DNA of 64,000 nucleotides, taken from assembly GCA_963730395.1 (NCBI GenBank), contig CAVSSK010000006.1:310001-374000 (forward strand), written 5' to 3'. The notes under the pieces were generated by a model. The model had not been told where the DNA came from. It did no database searches and saw only the letters and a list, made by a program, of their open reading frames with translations. Shown here piece after piece: positions 16,988 through 26,803 of the stretch; the first letter of the stretch is position 1, and each line of letters begins with the position of its first letter. The DNA is from Bog-473 sp963730395 (GTDB lineage Bacteria > Actinomycetota > Acidimicrobiia > Acidimicrobiales > RAAP-2). The position numbers and the translations under genes were made by a program.

Positions 16988-19768
16988 TCAGTGCACCACT
17001 ACATCGAGCACGACCGGCGGGAGCATCGTCCCGCCGGTGGTGCTCAGGGCAACCCGCAGGGAGTACGACCCGGCGGCGGCGCCGGTCACGGAGAGCTCCT
17101 GCGTGAACCGGAACGACCGACCGCAGGCGGCGGTTCCGCCCTGACCCTGCGCGGTTGGGGCGAGGGTCAGCGTTCCCGAGGACGGCGAGACGGCCAGGCC
17201 GCCCGGAGTCGACGTGGCCTGCCAGCGGACCGATGTCGCCCGAGCCCCTGCCAGCACCACCCCGAGCTGGACAGCCGTGGGTTGCCCGACCGCCACGGTC
17301 GTCGCGCCGCTCGGCACCGAGAACCCGACGACGGGAAGCTGACCGGCACCGAACGACGGCGGGCTGGCGGAGGGCGAGGAGGCCCACGCGGGGTCGATCG
17401 AGCTGGACAGGGTGTAGGTCAGCGTTCCACCGGTCTGGATCACCGAGGCAGGAAGCCAGGGCAGGTTCCACCCCCCGGCCCCGGTGCGGGGCGCGGGCGA
17501 GGCGGAGCACCCTCCTGACATCGGTGAGGGGCGGGTCACCCCGGAGACGGTCAGGGCGTGGACGTAGGGCCGTGAGGCCGCCGCCCCCGGGGCCTGCTCG
17601 ACGAGGCGGCGGCCGTCCGGCAGGGTGATGGTCACCGACGGGAAGAGGGGGGAGGCCAGGGCGAGGTTCGCAGAGCCCGGGGTCACGGGGAACAGGCCCA
17701 TGGCCGCCCACACATACCAGGACGAGATGGCACCCAGGTCGTCGTTGCCCGGCTCGTCGACTGGTGCGTCCGCGTACTCGGTGTTGACGATGGCGCGCAC
17801 GGTCCGCTGGGTTTCCTCGGGGGACCCGAAGTAGTCGAACTCCCATGGTGCCCACTCGCCGGGCTCGTTGCCCGACCATTCGTATGGGGCGTCGCGGCTG
17901 GCGTTGAGGGAGCTCATGAACGTCTCGAGCTTGGTCGTGGCGGCGACGTCACCGCCGGTGAGGGTGGCCAGTGCGGCCAGGTCCTGCGGCACGTTCCACG
18001 TGTACTGCACTGCGTTGCCCTCCTCGAAGCCCGTCTGCCCGCCCGGCTCGAGCTGGGAGGCCTCGAAGGCCTGGCCGGGAGGGAAGCTGCCGTCAGCTCC
18101 GCGGGCCTGGATGTAGCCGGTGGAGGGATTGAACAGGTACTCCCAGTTGGCCGAGCGCTGCATCATGGTGGAGGCCAGGGAGGGATCGTGTTGGGCGGCG
18201 GCCACCTGGGCGATCGCGAAATCGTCGAGGGCGTACTCGAGCGTCACGGAGCCACCGATGGAGTAGTCGATGGAGGTCAGGTCGAGCGATCCCGCGTTGA
18301 CGTAGTGCTGGGTCAGGTACTGGTTCAGATACTGGCGCTCGATCTCGAGCCCGTGGCCAGTCTCGTTCTGAGTGGCTCCCTTGACCATGTACCGGAGCGC
18401 GGCGCGGGCGTCGAAGTTACGGACACCCATGGAGTAGGCGTCGGCGATGATGGGATCGGCAGAGTCGCCGTTGATCTGGGACTCGTCTCCACCGACGATG
18501 GCCCATTTCGGCAGCCAACCGCCTTGCTCGGCATCATCGACGAGCGACTGCACCATGTCGCCGACGTCACGCGGCGCGAGGAGGGACTCGAGCTGCGTCT
18601 CGCTGCGGTAGATGTCCCACTCGGAGAAGTTGGCGTACTCGTCCCGTCCGTGATCCGTGTGCACCTTCCCGTCGCTGCCGGGGTAGCTGCCGTTGACGTC
18701 CGACACCACGTTGGGGAAGAGCAGCGAGTGGTACAGCGCCGTGTAGAAGGTGTGCTGCTCCGCCGCCGTGCCGCCTCGCACTGCGATACGCCCGAGAAGG
18801 GCATCCCAGCGCGCCTGTGCCTCCGTGCCCACCTGCCGGACCGACCACCCCGGGTCCTCGGCCTTGAGGTTCCGCGCTGCGTCGCTCGTGCTGACGAACG
18901 AGATCCCGACCTTCATGAGGACCTGACGTCGGGTGGTCGTGTCGAACGTGACGTAGGCGCCGCAGGAGGGCCCAGTGCATGCCGTGGTCCCGGCCGAGGT
19001 GCCCGAGCTGTCCCAGGTGCCGCCCGAGGTGAAGGGCCGGTTGAAGAGGGCAACGAAGTGCAGGGTGTAGCTGGTCCCCGTCTGACAGAACTGCCCGCTG
19101 GTCACCTGCCCTTCGACCTCGTCGTGGCCCACGGTGTCGACGCGGGCTGCCGTGACCGGGTTGACGCTGCCCGCGACCTTGAAGAGCACGTTGGACGTCG
19201 TACCGGAGGGGAAGTCGAAGCTCGAGATGCCGCTGCGCGTGGTGACGGCCAGCGAGACCGCGATGGGGGCGGGCCCGAGCTCGACCTGATAACGACCGGG
19301 TACCGCATGCTCCCGGGAGTGCGAGAACGTCGCGACGGTTGTCTCGGGGGTGGTGCCGACCGCACCGACCGTCGGGAGGATCGGGACGTCCTGGTACGAG
19401 GGGCAGCCGGTACCGCTGAGATGCGTGAGGCTGAAGCCGTTGACGTGGCTGTCGGCGTAGGCGTATCCGCCGCCGGCCTGGACGGCATCGGGGATGGTGT
19501 CGGGGCTCCATTGCATCATCCCGAAGGGGACGTCGGCCCCGGGGAACTCGCCCACGGTTCCGGGACTGACCGCTCCCGTCCCCGTGCCGTCGAGGGGCTG
19601 CACCTGGGTCGCCGGGTCGCCGGTCGTCGCCGTCGTGGCGGGTGGCGCGGCGCCGGCGTTGTTGACCCGTCGGCCAATCGGCGCAGACGTCACCAGTGCA
19701 CCGAGCAGCACGAGGGCGGCCGCCACCGGCACCAGGCGCCGAGACCCGGGCCGGGAGCCGCTGAACAT
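16988..19768 (-). CDS. secreted GH92 family glycoside hydrolase (alpha-mannosidase type)
   Basis: 926-residue exported enzyme. A signal segment (about residues 10-32, basic SRRLVP then hydrophobic) is followed by the GH92 N-terminal domain (FPGADVPFGMMQWSPDT, GYAYADSHVNGFSLTHLSGT). The catalytic barrel has motifs LYHSLLFPNVVSD, EWDIYRSETQLESLLAP and GNEPGEWAPWEFDYFGSP, plus the late GNDDLGAISSWYVWAAMGLF. A C-terminal extension of about 150 residues has Ig-like strands. GH92 enzymes are calcium-dependent exo-alpha-mannosidases. The gene is intact and stands alone, so the target glycan cannot be inferred. Confidence 0.92.
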   Translation of the reverse strand: MFSGSRPGSRRLVPVAAALVLLGALVTSAPIGRRVNNAGAAPPATTATTGDPATQVQPLDGTGTGAVSPGTVGEFPGADVPFGMMQWSPDTIPDAVQAGGGYAYADSHVNGFSLTHLSGTGCPSYQDVPILPTVGAVGTTPETTVATFSHSREHAVPGRYQVELGPAPIAVSLAVTTRSGISSFDFPSGTTSNVLFKVAGSVNPVTAARVDTVGHDEVEGQVTSGQFCQTGTSYTLHFVALFNRPFTSGGTWDSSGTSAGTTACTGPSCGAYVTFDTTTRRQVLMKVGISFVSTSDAARNLKAEDPGWSVRQVGTEAQARWDALLGRIAVRGGTAAEQHTFYTALYHSLLFPNVVSDVNGSYPGSDGKVHTDHGRDEYANFSEWDIYRSETQLESLLAPRDVGDMVQSLVDDAEQGGWLPKWAIVGGDESQINGDSADPIIADAYSMGVRNFDARAALRYMVKGATQNETGHGLEIERQYLNQYLTQHYVNAGSLDLTSIDYSIGGSVTLEYALDDFAIAQVAAAQHDPSLASTMMQRSANWEYLFNPSTGYIQARGADGSFPPGQAFEASQLEPGGQTGFEEGNAVQYTWNVPQDLAALATLTGGDVAATTKLETFMSSLNASRDAPYEWSGNEPGEWAPWEFDYFGSPEETQRTVRAIVNTEYADAPVDEPGNDDLGAISSWYVWAAMGLFPVTPGSANLALASPLFPSVTITLPDGRRLVEQAPGAAASRPYVHALTVSGVTRPSPMSGGCSASPAPRTGAGGWNLPWLPASVIQTGGTLTYTLSSSIDPAWASSPSASPPSFGAGQLPVVGFSVPSGATTVAVGQPTAVQLGVVLAGARATSVRWQATSTPGGLAVSPSSGTLTLAPTAQGQGGTAACGRSFRFTQELSVTGAAAGSYSLRVALSTTGGTMLPPVVLDVVVH

Positions 19769-19863
19769 GGGAAAGGACCGTAGTGGCCAGGTCGACGTGG
19801 GGGGGGGCTCATTGCCGGGCCCGCCTCATGCGTGCATCCGCGGTTCTGTCACACCCCGCTGCC

Positions 19864-20598
19864 ATGCTCGGCTCCATGGCCGGGTGGACCGCAGGCGAGG
19901 TGCTCGCCTTCGACTTCGAGACCACAGGGATCGACCGCTTCAACGACGTGCCGGTCTCCTACGCCCTGGTGCGGGTGGTGGACGGCGTGGTGGTGACGAG
20001 CTGGTCCGGTCTCATCGATCCAGGCCGCGAGATCCCGCCCGGGGCGATCGACGTGCACGGCATCACGACAGAGAGGGCGCGCCAGGAGGGCATGCCGCTG
20101 GTCGAGGCGATCGGATTGGTGACCGATGCCGTCGTAGCCGCCAGCGGGCGGACGGTGCCGTTGGCGGGCATGAAACTCGACTACGACCTCACCATCCTCG
20201 ACACGCAGGCCAGACGACTCAGTGGTCGCGGCATCATCGAACGCGGCTGGTGCGGACCCGTGCTCGATGCCGTCGTCATCGACCGCCACTTCGACCGGGA
20301 ACGCAGGGGGCGGCGGACACTGGGTGACCTGTGTTGCCTGTACGGCATCGAGATCGGGAACGCACACGATGCGTGGGCAGACGCAATGGCCTCTGTCGAG
20401 GTGCTCTTCGCTCTGGCGGCGCGCTACGAGGCTCTCTCGGAGTGCGATCTCGCTCAACTCCACGAGAGCCAGGCTCGTTGGCACCGTGAGTGGGCGCAGG
20501 GTCACGACGGGTGGCGCATCTCGCAGGGCAAGATTCCCATCGACCCCCGCGACTACGAGTGGCCCGTTGCGCCCGTAGCCCTGCCGCCCGCAGCCTGA
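19864..20598 (+). CDS. DnaQ-like 3'-5' exonuclease domain protein
   Basis: About 244 residues. Exonuclease motif I LAFDFETTGIDRF gives the first acidic pair; VHGITTERARQEG and motif II GMKLDYDLTILD follow; the third site is HDAWADAMASVEVLFAL. This matches the DEDDh exonuclease family, as used in polymerase III epsilon and stand-alone nucleases. The C-terminus ends in Pro/Ala. ATG 19864 is chosen; 19876 or a start further upstream is possible. The gene ends 4 bases before the convergent PhyH gene. Confidence 0.85.
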   Translation: MLGSMAGWTAGEVLAFDFETTGIDRFNDVPVSYALVRVVDGVVVTSWSGLIDPGREIPPGAIDVHGITTERARQEGMPLVEAIGLVTDAVVAASGRTVPLAGMKLDYDLTILDTQARRLSGRGIIERGWCGPVLDAVVIDRHFDRERRGRRTLGDLCCLYGIEIGNAHDAWADAMASVEVLFALAARYEALSECDLAQLHESQARWHREWAQGHDGWRISQGKIPIDPRDYEWPVAPVALPPAA

Positions 20599-20602
20599 TC
20601 GA

Positions 20603-21438
20603 TCAGACCTTCAGCAGATCCCAGACCATGTCGACCCCTTCGTCCTCAGCGAGGACGACCTTGGCGGGGTGCTTCTTGTCGATGTGCCCGACGAGGCCGT
20701 TGTAGACCGAGTAGCCCACCAGTTCCTGGAGGCGGCGGGGGAAGGTCTTGACGAGTGCTGGTGGTACGCCGAGCTGCTGGTTCTCCTGCTGGCGGATGTA
20801 GCCGGCGCAATAATTCATGGCGATGCCGACGCGACGCCGGTCGGTGCGGTTGGCGCCCCCGCCGTGCCAGAGGCTCCCCACCCAGACCAGGACGCTCCCC
20901 TTGGACATCTCGGCCGGGATCGTCTCGTAGGGCTCGAGTGGGTTGGGAGGCTCGTCACGCGATGGCTGCCGGGCACGATGCGTGTCGCCCCGTTCTCCTC
21001 CGTGAAGTCGGTGATGGCCCACATGGTGTTGCAGATGATCGGAACATGGGGGCGGGTCAGCGGGATCAGCTGGTCGTCGGCATGTACCGGCTGGGCCTGC
21101 TCGCCGGGACCGATCGCGATGGAGGAGAGCGACGAGATCAACAGCCCGGGGTCGAGGACGCCCTCGACGACAGGGAGAACGTTGGGGTGTACCGGGATCT
21201 TCTGGAACGTGGTCCCGTGGACCAGAAGGTTGTAGACCCGGGTCGTGTGCACCCCCTCGAAGAGGTTGGTGGCCGGAACGGTGCCGAGATCGTGCTCCAA
21301 CTTCAGCAGCGCGTCGTCGATCTCCTCGACCAGCTCGGGCTCGATGGCGCCGGGCAGGACGGTATAGCCGTCCTCGGCGATGCGCCGGAGGTGCTCCTCC
21401 AGATCCGGAAGGGGACTCGTGGCCGTGGTCTGTGTCAC
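20603..21438 (-). CDS. phytanoyl-CoA dioxygenase (PhyH) family protein, one frame break
   Basis: Fe(II)/2-oxoglutarate-dependent oxygenase. N-terminal frame: EEHLRRIAEDGYTVLPGAI, iron-binding QPVHADDQLIPL (His, Asp) and ENGATRIVPGSHR. The frame changes near 20965. The other frame carries the third ligand in GSLWHGGGANRTDRRRVGIA and the C-terminus ending MVWDLLKV. Total length of about 278 fits the family. Both parts read well, so a single-base indel is the simplest explanation. The substrate is unknown. Confidence 0.8.
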
Positions 21439-21533
21439 GCTCGCAATTGTACGTTCATGTACCCGGGCCGTCGGTCTTGGCCTCCTGAGCTGCGGGGGGC
21501 GGAATTCGCACGGTGGTAGGGTTCTGGGTGAAC

Positions 21534-21609
21534 GGGCCGTTGGCGCAGTTGGTAGCGCACTTGCATGACGCGCAAGGGGTCAGAGGTTCGAGTCCTCTAC
21601 GGCCCACCA
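21534..21609 (+). tRNA. tRNA-Val (anticodon GAC)
   Basis: Acceptor GGGCCGT/ACGGCCC, D arm GCGC-AGTTGGTA-GCGC, anticodon stem CTTGC/GCAAG with loop ATGACGC (anticodon GAC), T arm AGAGG-TTCGAGT-CCTCT, and CCA encoded. The 3' half is repeated at 28667-28716. Confidence 0.97.
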
Positions 21610-21610
21610 G
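21562..21610 (+). repeat. attL-like repeat in tRNA-Val
   Basis: TGCATGACGC through CGGCCCACCAG, the 3' half of the tRNA, repeated at 28667-28716 with one extra G in the copy. Confidence 0.65.
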
Positions 21611-21762
21611 AAAATCCGAAAAACCGGCTTCAAAGGTACTAATAGTGATGACCGGCGATGCACCCTGTCCCGGCGAGCGTACTGAGGCGCCCTGCCAACT
21701 CCAGCCCGGGACACCCCAGCATTTCCCGAGCTGTGGTCGTTGCTTGATAGGCGGTCGGAGAA

Positions 21763-22023
21763 TCAGGCGAGGAGACCGCACTCGCCAAGGAATGCGTCAA
21801 GGGCCATCACCCAGCTCTCCCAATATGGGCGTCGATCATCACCGTCTATGGCCACGATCAGGTGGTGGCGGAAGTCCTCCCAATCTCGACCGCAGCCTTG
21901 GACCGAGAGGACGGCCAAGGCGTGCGCTCGAGCTTGCCAGGGTGCGTCGAAGACCGGGGTCCCGTTCGACCGCGGCACAGTAGGTTCGGCGAACCCTTCG
22001 TCGAACACGTCGCTCTCTGTCAC
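21763..22023 (-). CDS. nitrile hydratase accessory protein
   Basis: 86 residues, GTG start overlapping the alpha-subunit stop (GTGA). Motifs FDAPWQARAHALAVLSVQ, DWEDFRHHLIVAIDG and YWESWVMALDAFLGECGLL match the small accessory/activator family related to the beta-subunit N-terminus, which assists cobalt insertion into the alpha subunit (known for the family). Order beta-alpha-accessory is that of cobalt-type operons. Confidence 0.8.
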   Translation of the reverse strand: MTESDVFDEGFAEPTVPRSNGTPVFDAPWQARAHALAVLSVQGCGRDWEDFRHHLIVAIDGDDRRPYWESWVMALDAFLGECGLLA

Positions 22024-22614
22024 AGCTGGGCTACACCGATCATGGCGTCCCTGGTCACCAGTCCAGCAAGCTCGTCCTCGGGGAGCCCGTCGCTGCCTTC
22101 GGGTCGCATCGGCAGTACGAGGTAGCGGATCTCGGCAGACGAATCCCAGACCCGTATCTCGCGCTCTTCGGGAATAGTGCAGCCCATCTCCTCCAGGAGC
22201 ACCCTCGGCTCACGGACCATGCGGGATCTATACGGCGGACTCTTGTACCAGTTCGGTGGGAGACCCAATACCGGCCACGGATAGCACGAGCACAAGGTGC
22301 AAACGACGACGTTGTGCACAGCCGAGGTGTTCTCGACTACCACCATGTGGTCGCCCTCTGGACCAGAGAAACCCAACTCGGCAATGGCGGCCGTGCCATC
22401 GGCCAGGAGTCGCTCCCGATAGACATCGTCGACCCAGGCGTGGGCGACGACCTTGGCACCGTTCATGGGGCCCACGGCGTGCTCGTAGTACTCGACCACG
22501 GCGTCGATAGCTGTCGGGATCGATAATCCCCTTGTCGACCAACAGGGACTCCAGTGCCACGACTCGGTCCTCGACGGGCGTGGTGGGCAGCGGATGGTGG
22601 TGTTCGTCACCCAT
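22020..22614 (-). CDS. nitrile hydratase alpha subunit, cobalt type, one frame break
   Basis: Catalytic subunit that hydrates nitriles to amides. The N-terminus from ATG 22614 (MGDEHHHPLPTTPVEDRVVA, then LVDKGIIDP) is in one frame. After one extra base near 22516 the other frame continues with AIDAVVEYYEHAVGP to the stop at 22020. The metal site VCTLCSCYPWPVLGLPPNWY has Thr in the second position, the hallmark of cobalt over iron enzymes. The ATG overlaps the beta-subunit stop by 8 bases. As written the gene is non-functional; with one base removed it is full-length. Confidence 0.85.
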
Positions 22615-23248
22615 GGGCAGATGCCTCCCTTGGCTCGAGGTAGCTCTCCCACAGATCCACATGTACGGGGTCGCCCGGTGAGCCCCAGAGGTCGACGGCC
22701 TCAAAGCGGACCGAGTAGGTCGGCTCCATGCGTTGACGATCGCAGTGATACTCGACGTCAGGGACCGAGAACACGCCGTCGAGACGGACGACGACGCCGG
22801 GCTTGCCCTGGACATATCGGGGGGCGCGGGTATGGCCGAGCGGATGCCACTCGCGCACCCGCACCGTCTCGCCGACCCCGTAGCGGTGGACCTCCACCGA
22901 TGGACCAGGATCGTCGAGTCGGGGAGCCCGCACCGGCCGGGCCACCGGATACGGAGCCCCGAGCCGATCGTCGAGCTCCTCTTGAGTGATCACACCGCCC
23001 TCTACGAGGCCGGTGGCCGTGGCGGTGAGCCAGTGCTCGTAGTAGGGCGACGCCAAGTACCACGCCGGGTCCATCCGCTCGATCGCGTGCCTGAACCGCC
23101 CGTTCAGGTGCCCCGCCAGCATGGCCGAGATTGTGAGCCGGAACGCGTGGCGCTCCCAGTCAGCATGGAAGACGGGCTCGTCCGTCTCCATCTCAACCGG
23201 GCCGAATCCCTGCATCCCGCCGAGGTCGTGCACGCCATCCACGGGCAT
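22607..23248 (-). CDS. nitrile hydratase beta subunit
   Basis: 213 residues starting MPVDGVHDLGGMQGFGPVE, the invariant beta-subunit opening. This is followed by FHADWERHAFRLTISAML, SPYYEHWLTATATGLVEGG and a C-terminal SH3-like barrel (GETVRVREWHPLGHTRAPRY). It is the first gene of a beta-alpha-accessory operon on the minus strand. No amidase or nitrile-responsive regulator lies beside it. Intact. Confidence 0.92.
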   Translation of the reverse strand: MPVDGVHDLGGMQGFGPVEMETDEPVFHADWERHAFRLTISAMLAGHLNGRFRHAIERMDPAWYLASPYYEHWLTATATGLVEGGVITQEELDDRLGAPYPVARPVRAPRLDDPGPSVEVHRYGVGETVRVREWHPLGHTRAPRYVQGKPGVVVRLDGVFSVPDVEYHCDRQRMEPTYSVRFEAVDLWGSPGDPVHVDLWESYLEPREASAHG

Positions 23249-23574
23249 ATCTCATCACGCCCTCTTTCCGCGTGCTTGACGAAACATGCCGCTCGGCCCG
23301 GCAGCTGTGCCGCCGCCCCCGATACAACGCCTCCGAGGTGCCGAACTGCGCGCCGTCGTTGGCGTATTGGGGCAGTCCGAGCACCGGTATCAACACATCG
23401 CCGACGGGATCCTCCAGGGAAGTCCGTAGGCGGCCGTCTGGTCTCAAGGTGTAGCGACAGACTCCTCAGGCCATTCCAGGCTTCGGCACCTCATGATCCC
23501 GTTGTAACTCTGAGGGCATGGGGTTACGGTTCTTTTTGGGTGGCTTCGACGAGGGCGGCCGGGGAGGGATGACC
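23249..23574. other. divergent intergenic region
   Basis: Lies between the nitrile hydratase operon (minus) and the 23575 gene (plus), so it should hold both promoters. No clear operator or coding frame was seen. Confidence 0.4.
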
Positions 23575-24165
23575 ATGTTCATCCAGGTGTTTCAGGTTCA
23601 GCTTCGCGACGCAGATCTCTGGTCGCGCCGCGTAGCGACGTGGCGCCGGGAGATCAGGCCGAAGACAACAGGATTCTTGGGGTTCACTTCAGGCGTTACG
23701 GCGGAGGGTTACATGATCACATTGGCTCGCTTCAGGTCGGAGGAGACCGCGAAAGTGGACAACGACCTTCCTGAACAAGGGGCATGGATCGAAGAGACAT
23801 CGAAGGCTTTCGACGGCGAAGTCACGTTCCACGACTGCCGTGAGGTCGACAGCCTCCTCGACGGGGGGTCCGACGACGCAGGGTTCGTGCAGATCATGCA
23901 AGGCTGGGCCAAGGATCAGAAGCAGATGCGCGGTCAGATGACGGAGATGGAGGGTGACTTGCGCAAAGTCCGTCCTGACCTCATCGGGGCGACCATGGCT
24001 TGGCACGGTGATGGGGGTTTCACGCAGGCCGCCTACTTCACTTCCCAGCAAGAGGCACGCAAGAACGAGCAGACCATGGCGCGGAGCCCCGTGTACGAGC
24101 AGTTCATGGGGCTTATCGAAGGTGATCTGACTTTCTACCACCTCAGCAATCCCGACTTCGAATAA
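23575..24165 (+). CDS. hypothetical protein, possible dimeric alpha-beta barrel fold
   Basis: 196 residues from ATG 23575, chosen because GGGAGGG lies 6 bases upstream. It contains two similar halves (FIQVFQVQLRDADLWSRR; GFVQIMQGWAKDQKQMRG), each followed by a strand and a FxS(E/Q)xEAR/K segment (ARFRSEETAKVDND; AYFTSQQEARKNEQ). This suggests a duplicated ABM-type ferredoxin-like fold. The function is unknown. It is intact, unlike most neighbours in this island. Confidence 0.65.
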   Translation: MFIQVFQVQLRDADLWSRRVATWRREIRPKTTGFLGFTSGVTAEGYMITLARFRSEETAKVDNDLPEQGAWIEETSKAFDGEVTFHDCREVDSLLDGGSDDAGFVQIMQGWAKDQKQMRGQMTEMEGDLRKVRPDLIGATMAWHGDGGFTQAAYFTSQQEARKNEQTMARSPVYEQFMGLIEGDLTFYHLSNPDFE

Positions 24166-24225
24166 CTGACGAAGGCCCGAGTGGCCGACGTCAGTTCTCG
24201 ACCAGGAACATTGGAGGAGTGCGCC

Positions 24226-24790
24226 ATGGCAGACATCGCCCAGCTGCATCGAAGAGCCCTCGACGAGACCCGCTCGGTTGTGGCCGGTACCGATCGTGCC
24301 CAATGGGCCGACGCGACCCCCTGTGACGGTTGGGACGTCCAAGCGCTCCTGAATCACCTGGTGTCGGGCAACCTATGGGCGGCCGAGTTGGGCTCGGGCC
24401 GAACGATCGAGGAGGTCGGTGCCCGCCTCGACGGTGACGTGCTCGGGGACGACTCCCTGGCCGCATATGACACTTCGGCTGAGGCGGCAGCGGCGACCTT
24501 CGAGGCACCCGGGGCGCTCGACGCGCCCTGCGCCGTGTCCTACGGACCTGTCCCCGGCTCGGTGTACGCCGGCCATCGGTTCATCGATGTCCTGATTCAC
24601 GGATGGGACCTGGCAACCGCGACGGGCCAGGATGCCACCCTCGATCCGAACTGGTGGACGCCGCCTACAGGCTGCTCCAGGATCAGGCCGAAATGGTGCG
24701 AGCCAGTGGTATGTTCGGCGAGGACATTCTCGTGCCCGCCGATTGGGACCGCAGACGCAACTCCTCGCGTTTATCGGTCGCAAAGGCTGA
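24226..24790 (+). pseudogene. TIGR03086 / maleylpyruvate isomerase-like protein, frameshifted
   Basis: Opens with a DinB-like helical bundle: HRRALDETRSVVAGTDRAQW, TPCDGWDVQALLNHLVSGN (metal-binding His) and YAGHRFIDVLIHGWDLATAT. Near 24650 the frame shifts to LVDAAYRLLQDQAEMVRASG. Near 24757 it shifts again to GPQTQLLAFIGRKG and TGA 24790, the usual family ending. Two single-base changes therefore restore a protein of about 187 residues. The family belongs to the mycothiol-dependent maleylpyruvate isomerase superfamily; function within TIGR03086 is unknown. Confidence 0.75.
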
Positions 24791-25125
24791 GGAACACTGC
24801 GGGCGATTTTGCAGCGTCGGCGGCGACTGCGGGTCGTCGATCCGAGGTTGGCTTTCGAGGACCGTCTCCGTTGTGCCGAAGTGCCCCACTGTCCCGGCGG
24901 TGATGCGGCAGTCCGCCTGCAAGCGCCCGCGTAGCGCTCGTCCGACGAACACCAGCCGTCGTCCGGCTGCCCAGGACGGCCGTTCTCGCCCGATGTCAAG
25001 CGGTCCCGTCGCGCGGCTTCGAGGGCGGGAAAGATCGCAGGGCGGCAGACTTCCTCGGCATGGTCCATCAGCTGGGCTCCCTCGCCTCCTGACTGATGAT
25101 GTCGGGCGCGGGTAGCGTCGGCGCC
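24791..25125. other. stretch without a supported gene
   Basis: Open frames here are out-of-frame read-through from the broken TIGR03086 gene. Nothing else was recognised. Confidence 0.4.
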
Positions 25126-26713
25126 GTGAACACTGGCGGCGGGCGCGGCCCCGCCCGGGTGCGCCTGGCCGAGCTGGTGGCGGCCCTGTCGCTGGGGGTC
25201 GACCTCGGGTTCGGCCAGCCCATGGAGCACGTGCTGCGCCAGTGCATGATCGCCCTGCGCTTGGCCGAGTGCGTCGGGCTCGACGAGGACGAGCGCTCGG
25301 TCGTCTACTACACGGCCCTGCTGGTCAACGTGGGCTGCCACTCCGACGCCCACGAGCAGGCCAAATGGTTCGGCGACGACATCGCCCTGAAGTCCGGCAA
25401 GTACGACCACGAGCTCGGCAGCGTGGGCGGGGCGCTGGCCATGCTGCGGATGGTGGGCAGCGGCAACCCGCCGCTGCACCGGTTCCGGGTCGGCCTGGAG
25501 TTCGCCGTGTCCGGCCACCGCGACCTCGACGGCATGATCGCCCAGCACGCCGCCCTGGCCCGCCGGCTGGCCGAGCAGCTCGGGCTGTCCGAGGCGGTGC
25601 AGGAGGCGGTCGGCGCGGCCTACGAGCAGTGGGACGGCAAGGGCTGGCCCGGGAACCTTCAGGGCGAGGACATCCCCATCGCGTCGCGGCTGGCCCAGAT
25701 CGGCGAGTTCATCGAGGTGGCCCACCGGATCGGCGGGGTCGGCGCGGCCGTCGCCCTGGCCGAGAAGCGGGCCGGGTACCCAGTTCGACCCGGACCTGGC
25801 CGCCACCTTCTGCGCGAACGCCGAGGACGATCCTGGACGGGCTCGACGCCGGCGAGACCTGGGAGGCGGTCATCGCGGCCGAGCCGTCCCTCGGCGTGTA
25901 CCTGTCGCCGACCGAGTTCGATGCCGCCCTGCTGGCCATCGCCGACTTCGTGGACCTCAAGTCGCCCTACACGCTGGGTCACGCCCGAGCCGTGTCGGAG
26001 CTGGCCGCGCGCGGCGGGCGCCGACGCTCGGGCTGGACGATGCCGAGGTCGGCGCTGCTTCGCCGGGCCGGGCGTGGTCCACGGCCTGGGCCGGCTCGGA
26101 GTGTCGAACGCCATCTGGGACAAGCGCGGCCCGCTCGGGGCAGGCGAGTGGGAGCGGGTGCGGATGCACCCGTACCTCACCGAGCGGATGCTGCATCAGT
26201 CCGCGGCGCTCGCCCCGCTCGGGGCGGTCGCGGTGCAGCTTCGCGAGCGCCTGGACGGATCCGGCTATCCCCGGGGCCTGTCCGGCGCGGCGATCCCGCT
26301 GTCGGCCCGGGTGCTGGGTGCCGCCGACGCCTACCAGTCGATGCGCGAGCCTCGCCCGCACCGACGACGCCCTCGGCCCGGGCAGGCCGCGGCCGGAGCT
26401 GCGGGCCGAGGTGAAGGCGGGCCGGATGGACGGCGATGCGGTCGAGGCGGTGCTCGGCGCCGCCGGCCATCGTGTGGCCCGCCGGCGGGAGGGCCCGGCC
26501 GGGCTGACCGCCCGGGAGGTCGACGTGCTCCGGCTGGTCTCCCGGGGCCTGTCGAGCAAGGAGATCGCGGCCCGCCTGGTCATCTCGCCCAAGACGGCCC
26601 GCAACCACATCGAGCACATCTACGTCAAGATCGGCGTCTCGAACCGGGCCGGGGCCAGCCTGTTCGCCATCCAGCACGGCCTGCTTCCCGACGAGGAGCT
26701 CGCGCTCGGCTAG
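25126..26713 (+). pseudogene. HD-domain / LuxR-type regulator, frameshifted
   Basis: One gene read in several frames from GTG 25126. The first HD-like part has QCMIALRLAECVGLDEDERS, YTALLVNVGCHSDAHEQA and EQWDGKGWPGNLQGEDIPIA. After a break near 25782 comes ILDGLDAGETWEAVIAAEPS and SPYTLGHARAVSELA. After another near 26020-26060 comes a second HD-GYP-like part (MHPYLTERMLHQS, LRERLDGSGYPRGLSG; the usual His before ERLDG is Arg). After a third near 26350 comes a C-terminal LuxR helix-turn-helix (LTAREVDVLRLVSRGLSSKE, KTARNHIEHIYVKIGVSNR). The combination is known in actinobacteria and suggests a DNA-binding signalling protein. Whether it cleaves c-di-GMP cannot be told. Confidence 0.75.
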
Positions 26714-26803
26714 GCCGCAAAGATGGGGCAATCGCCCCATGAACGCGATGGCGGCTCTTCCTTTATCGTTGCCTGCATCGAGGTCAAGCAGAAGGAGGGC
26801 CCG

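Noticed and set aside
18188..19783. 531-codon plus-strand frame
   Set aside because: Antisense to the intact GH92 gene.
21534..21609. tRNA-Met reading (CAT in the anticodon arm)
   Set aside because: Correct stem alignment puts GAC at positions 34-36; CAT would need a shifted, unpaired stem.
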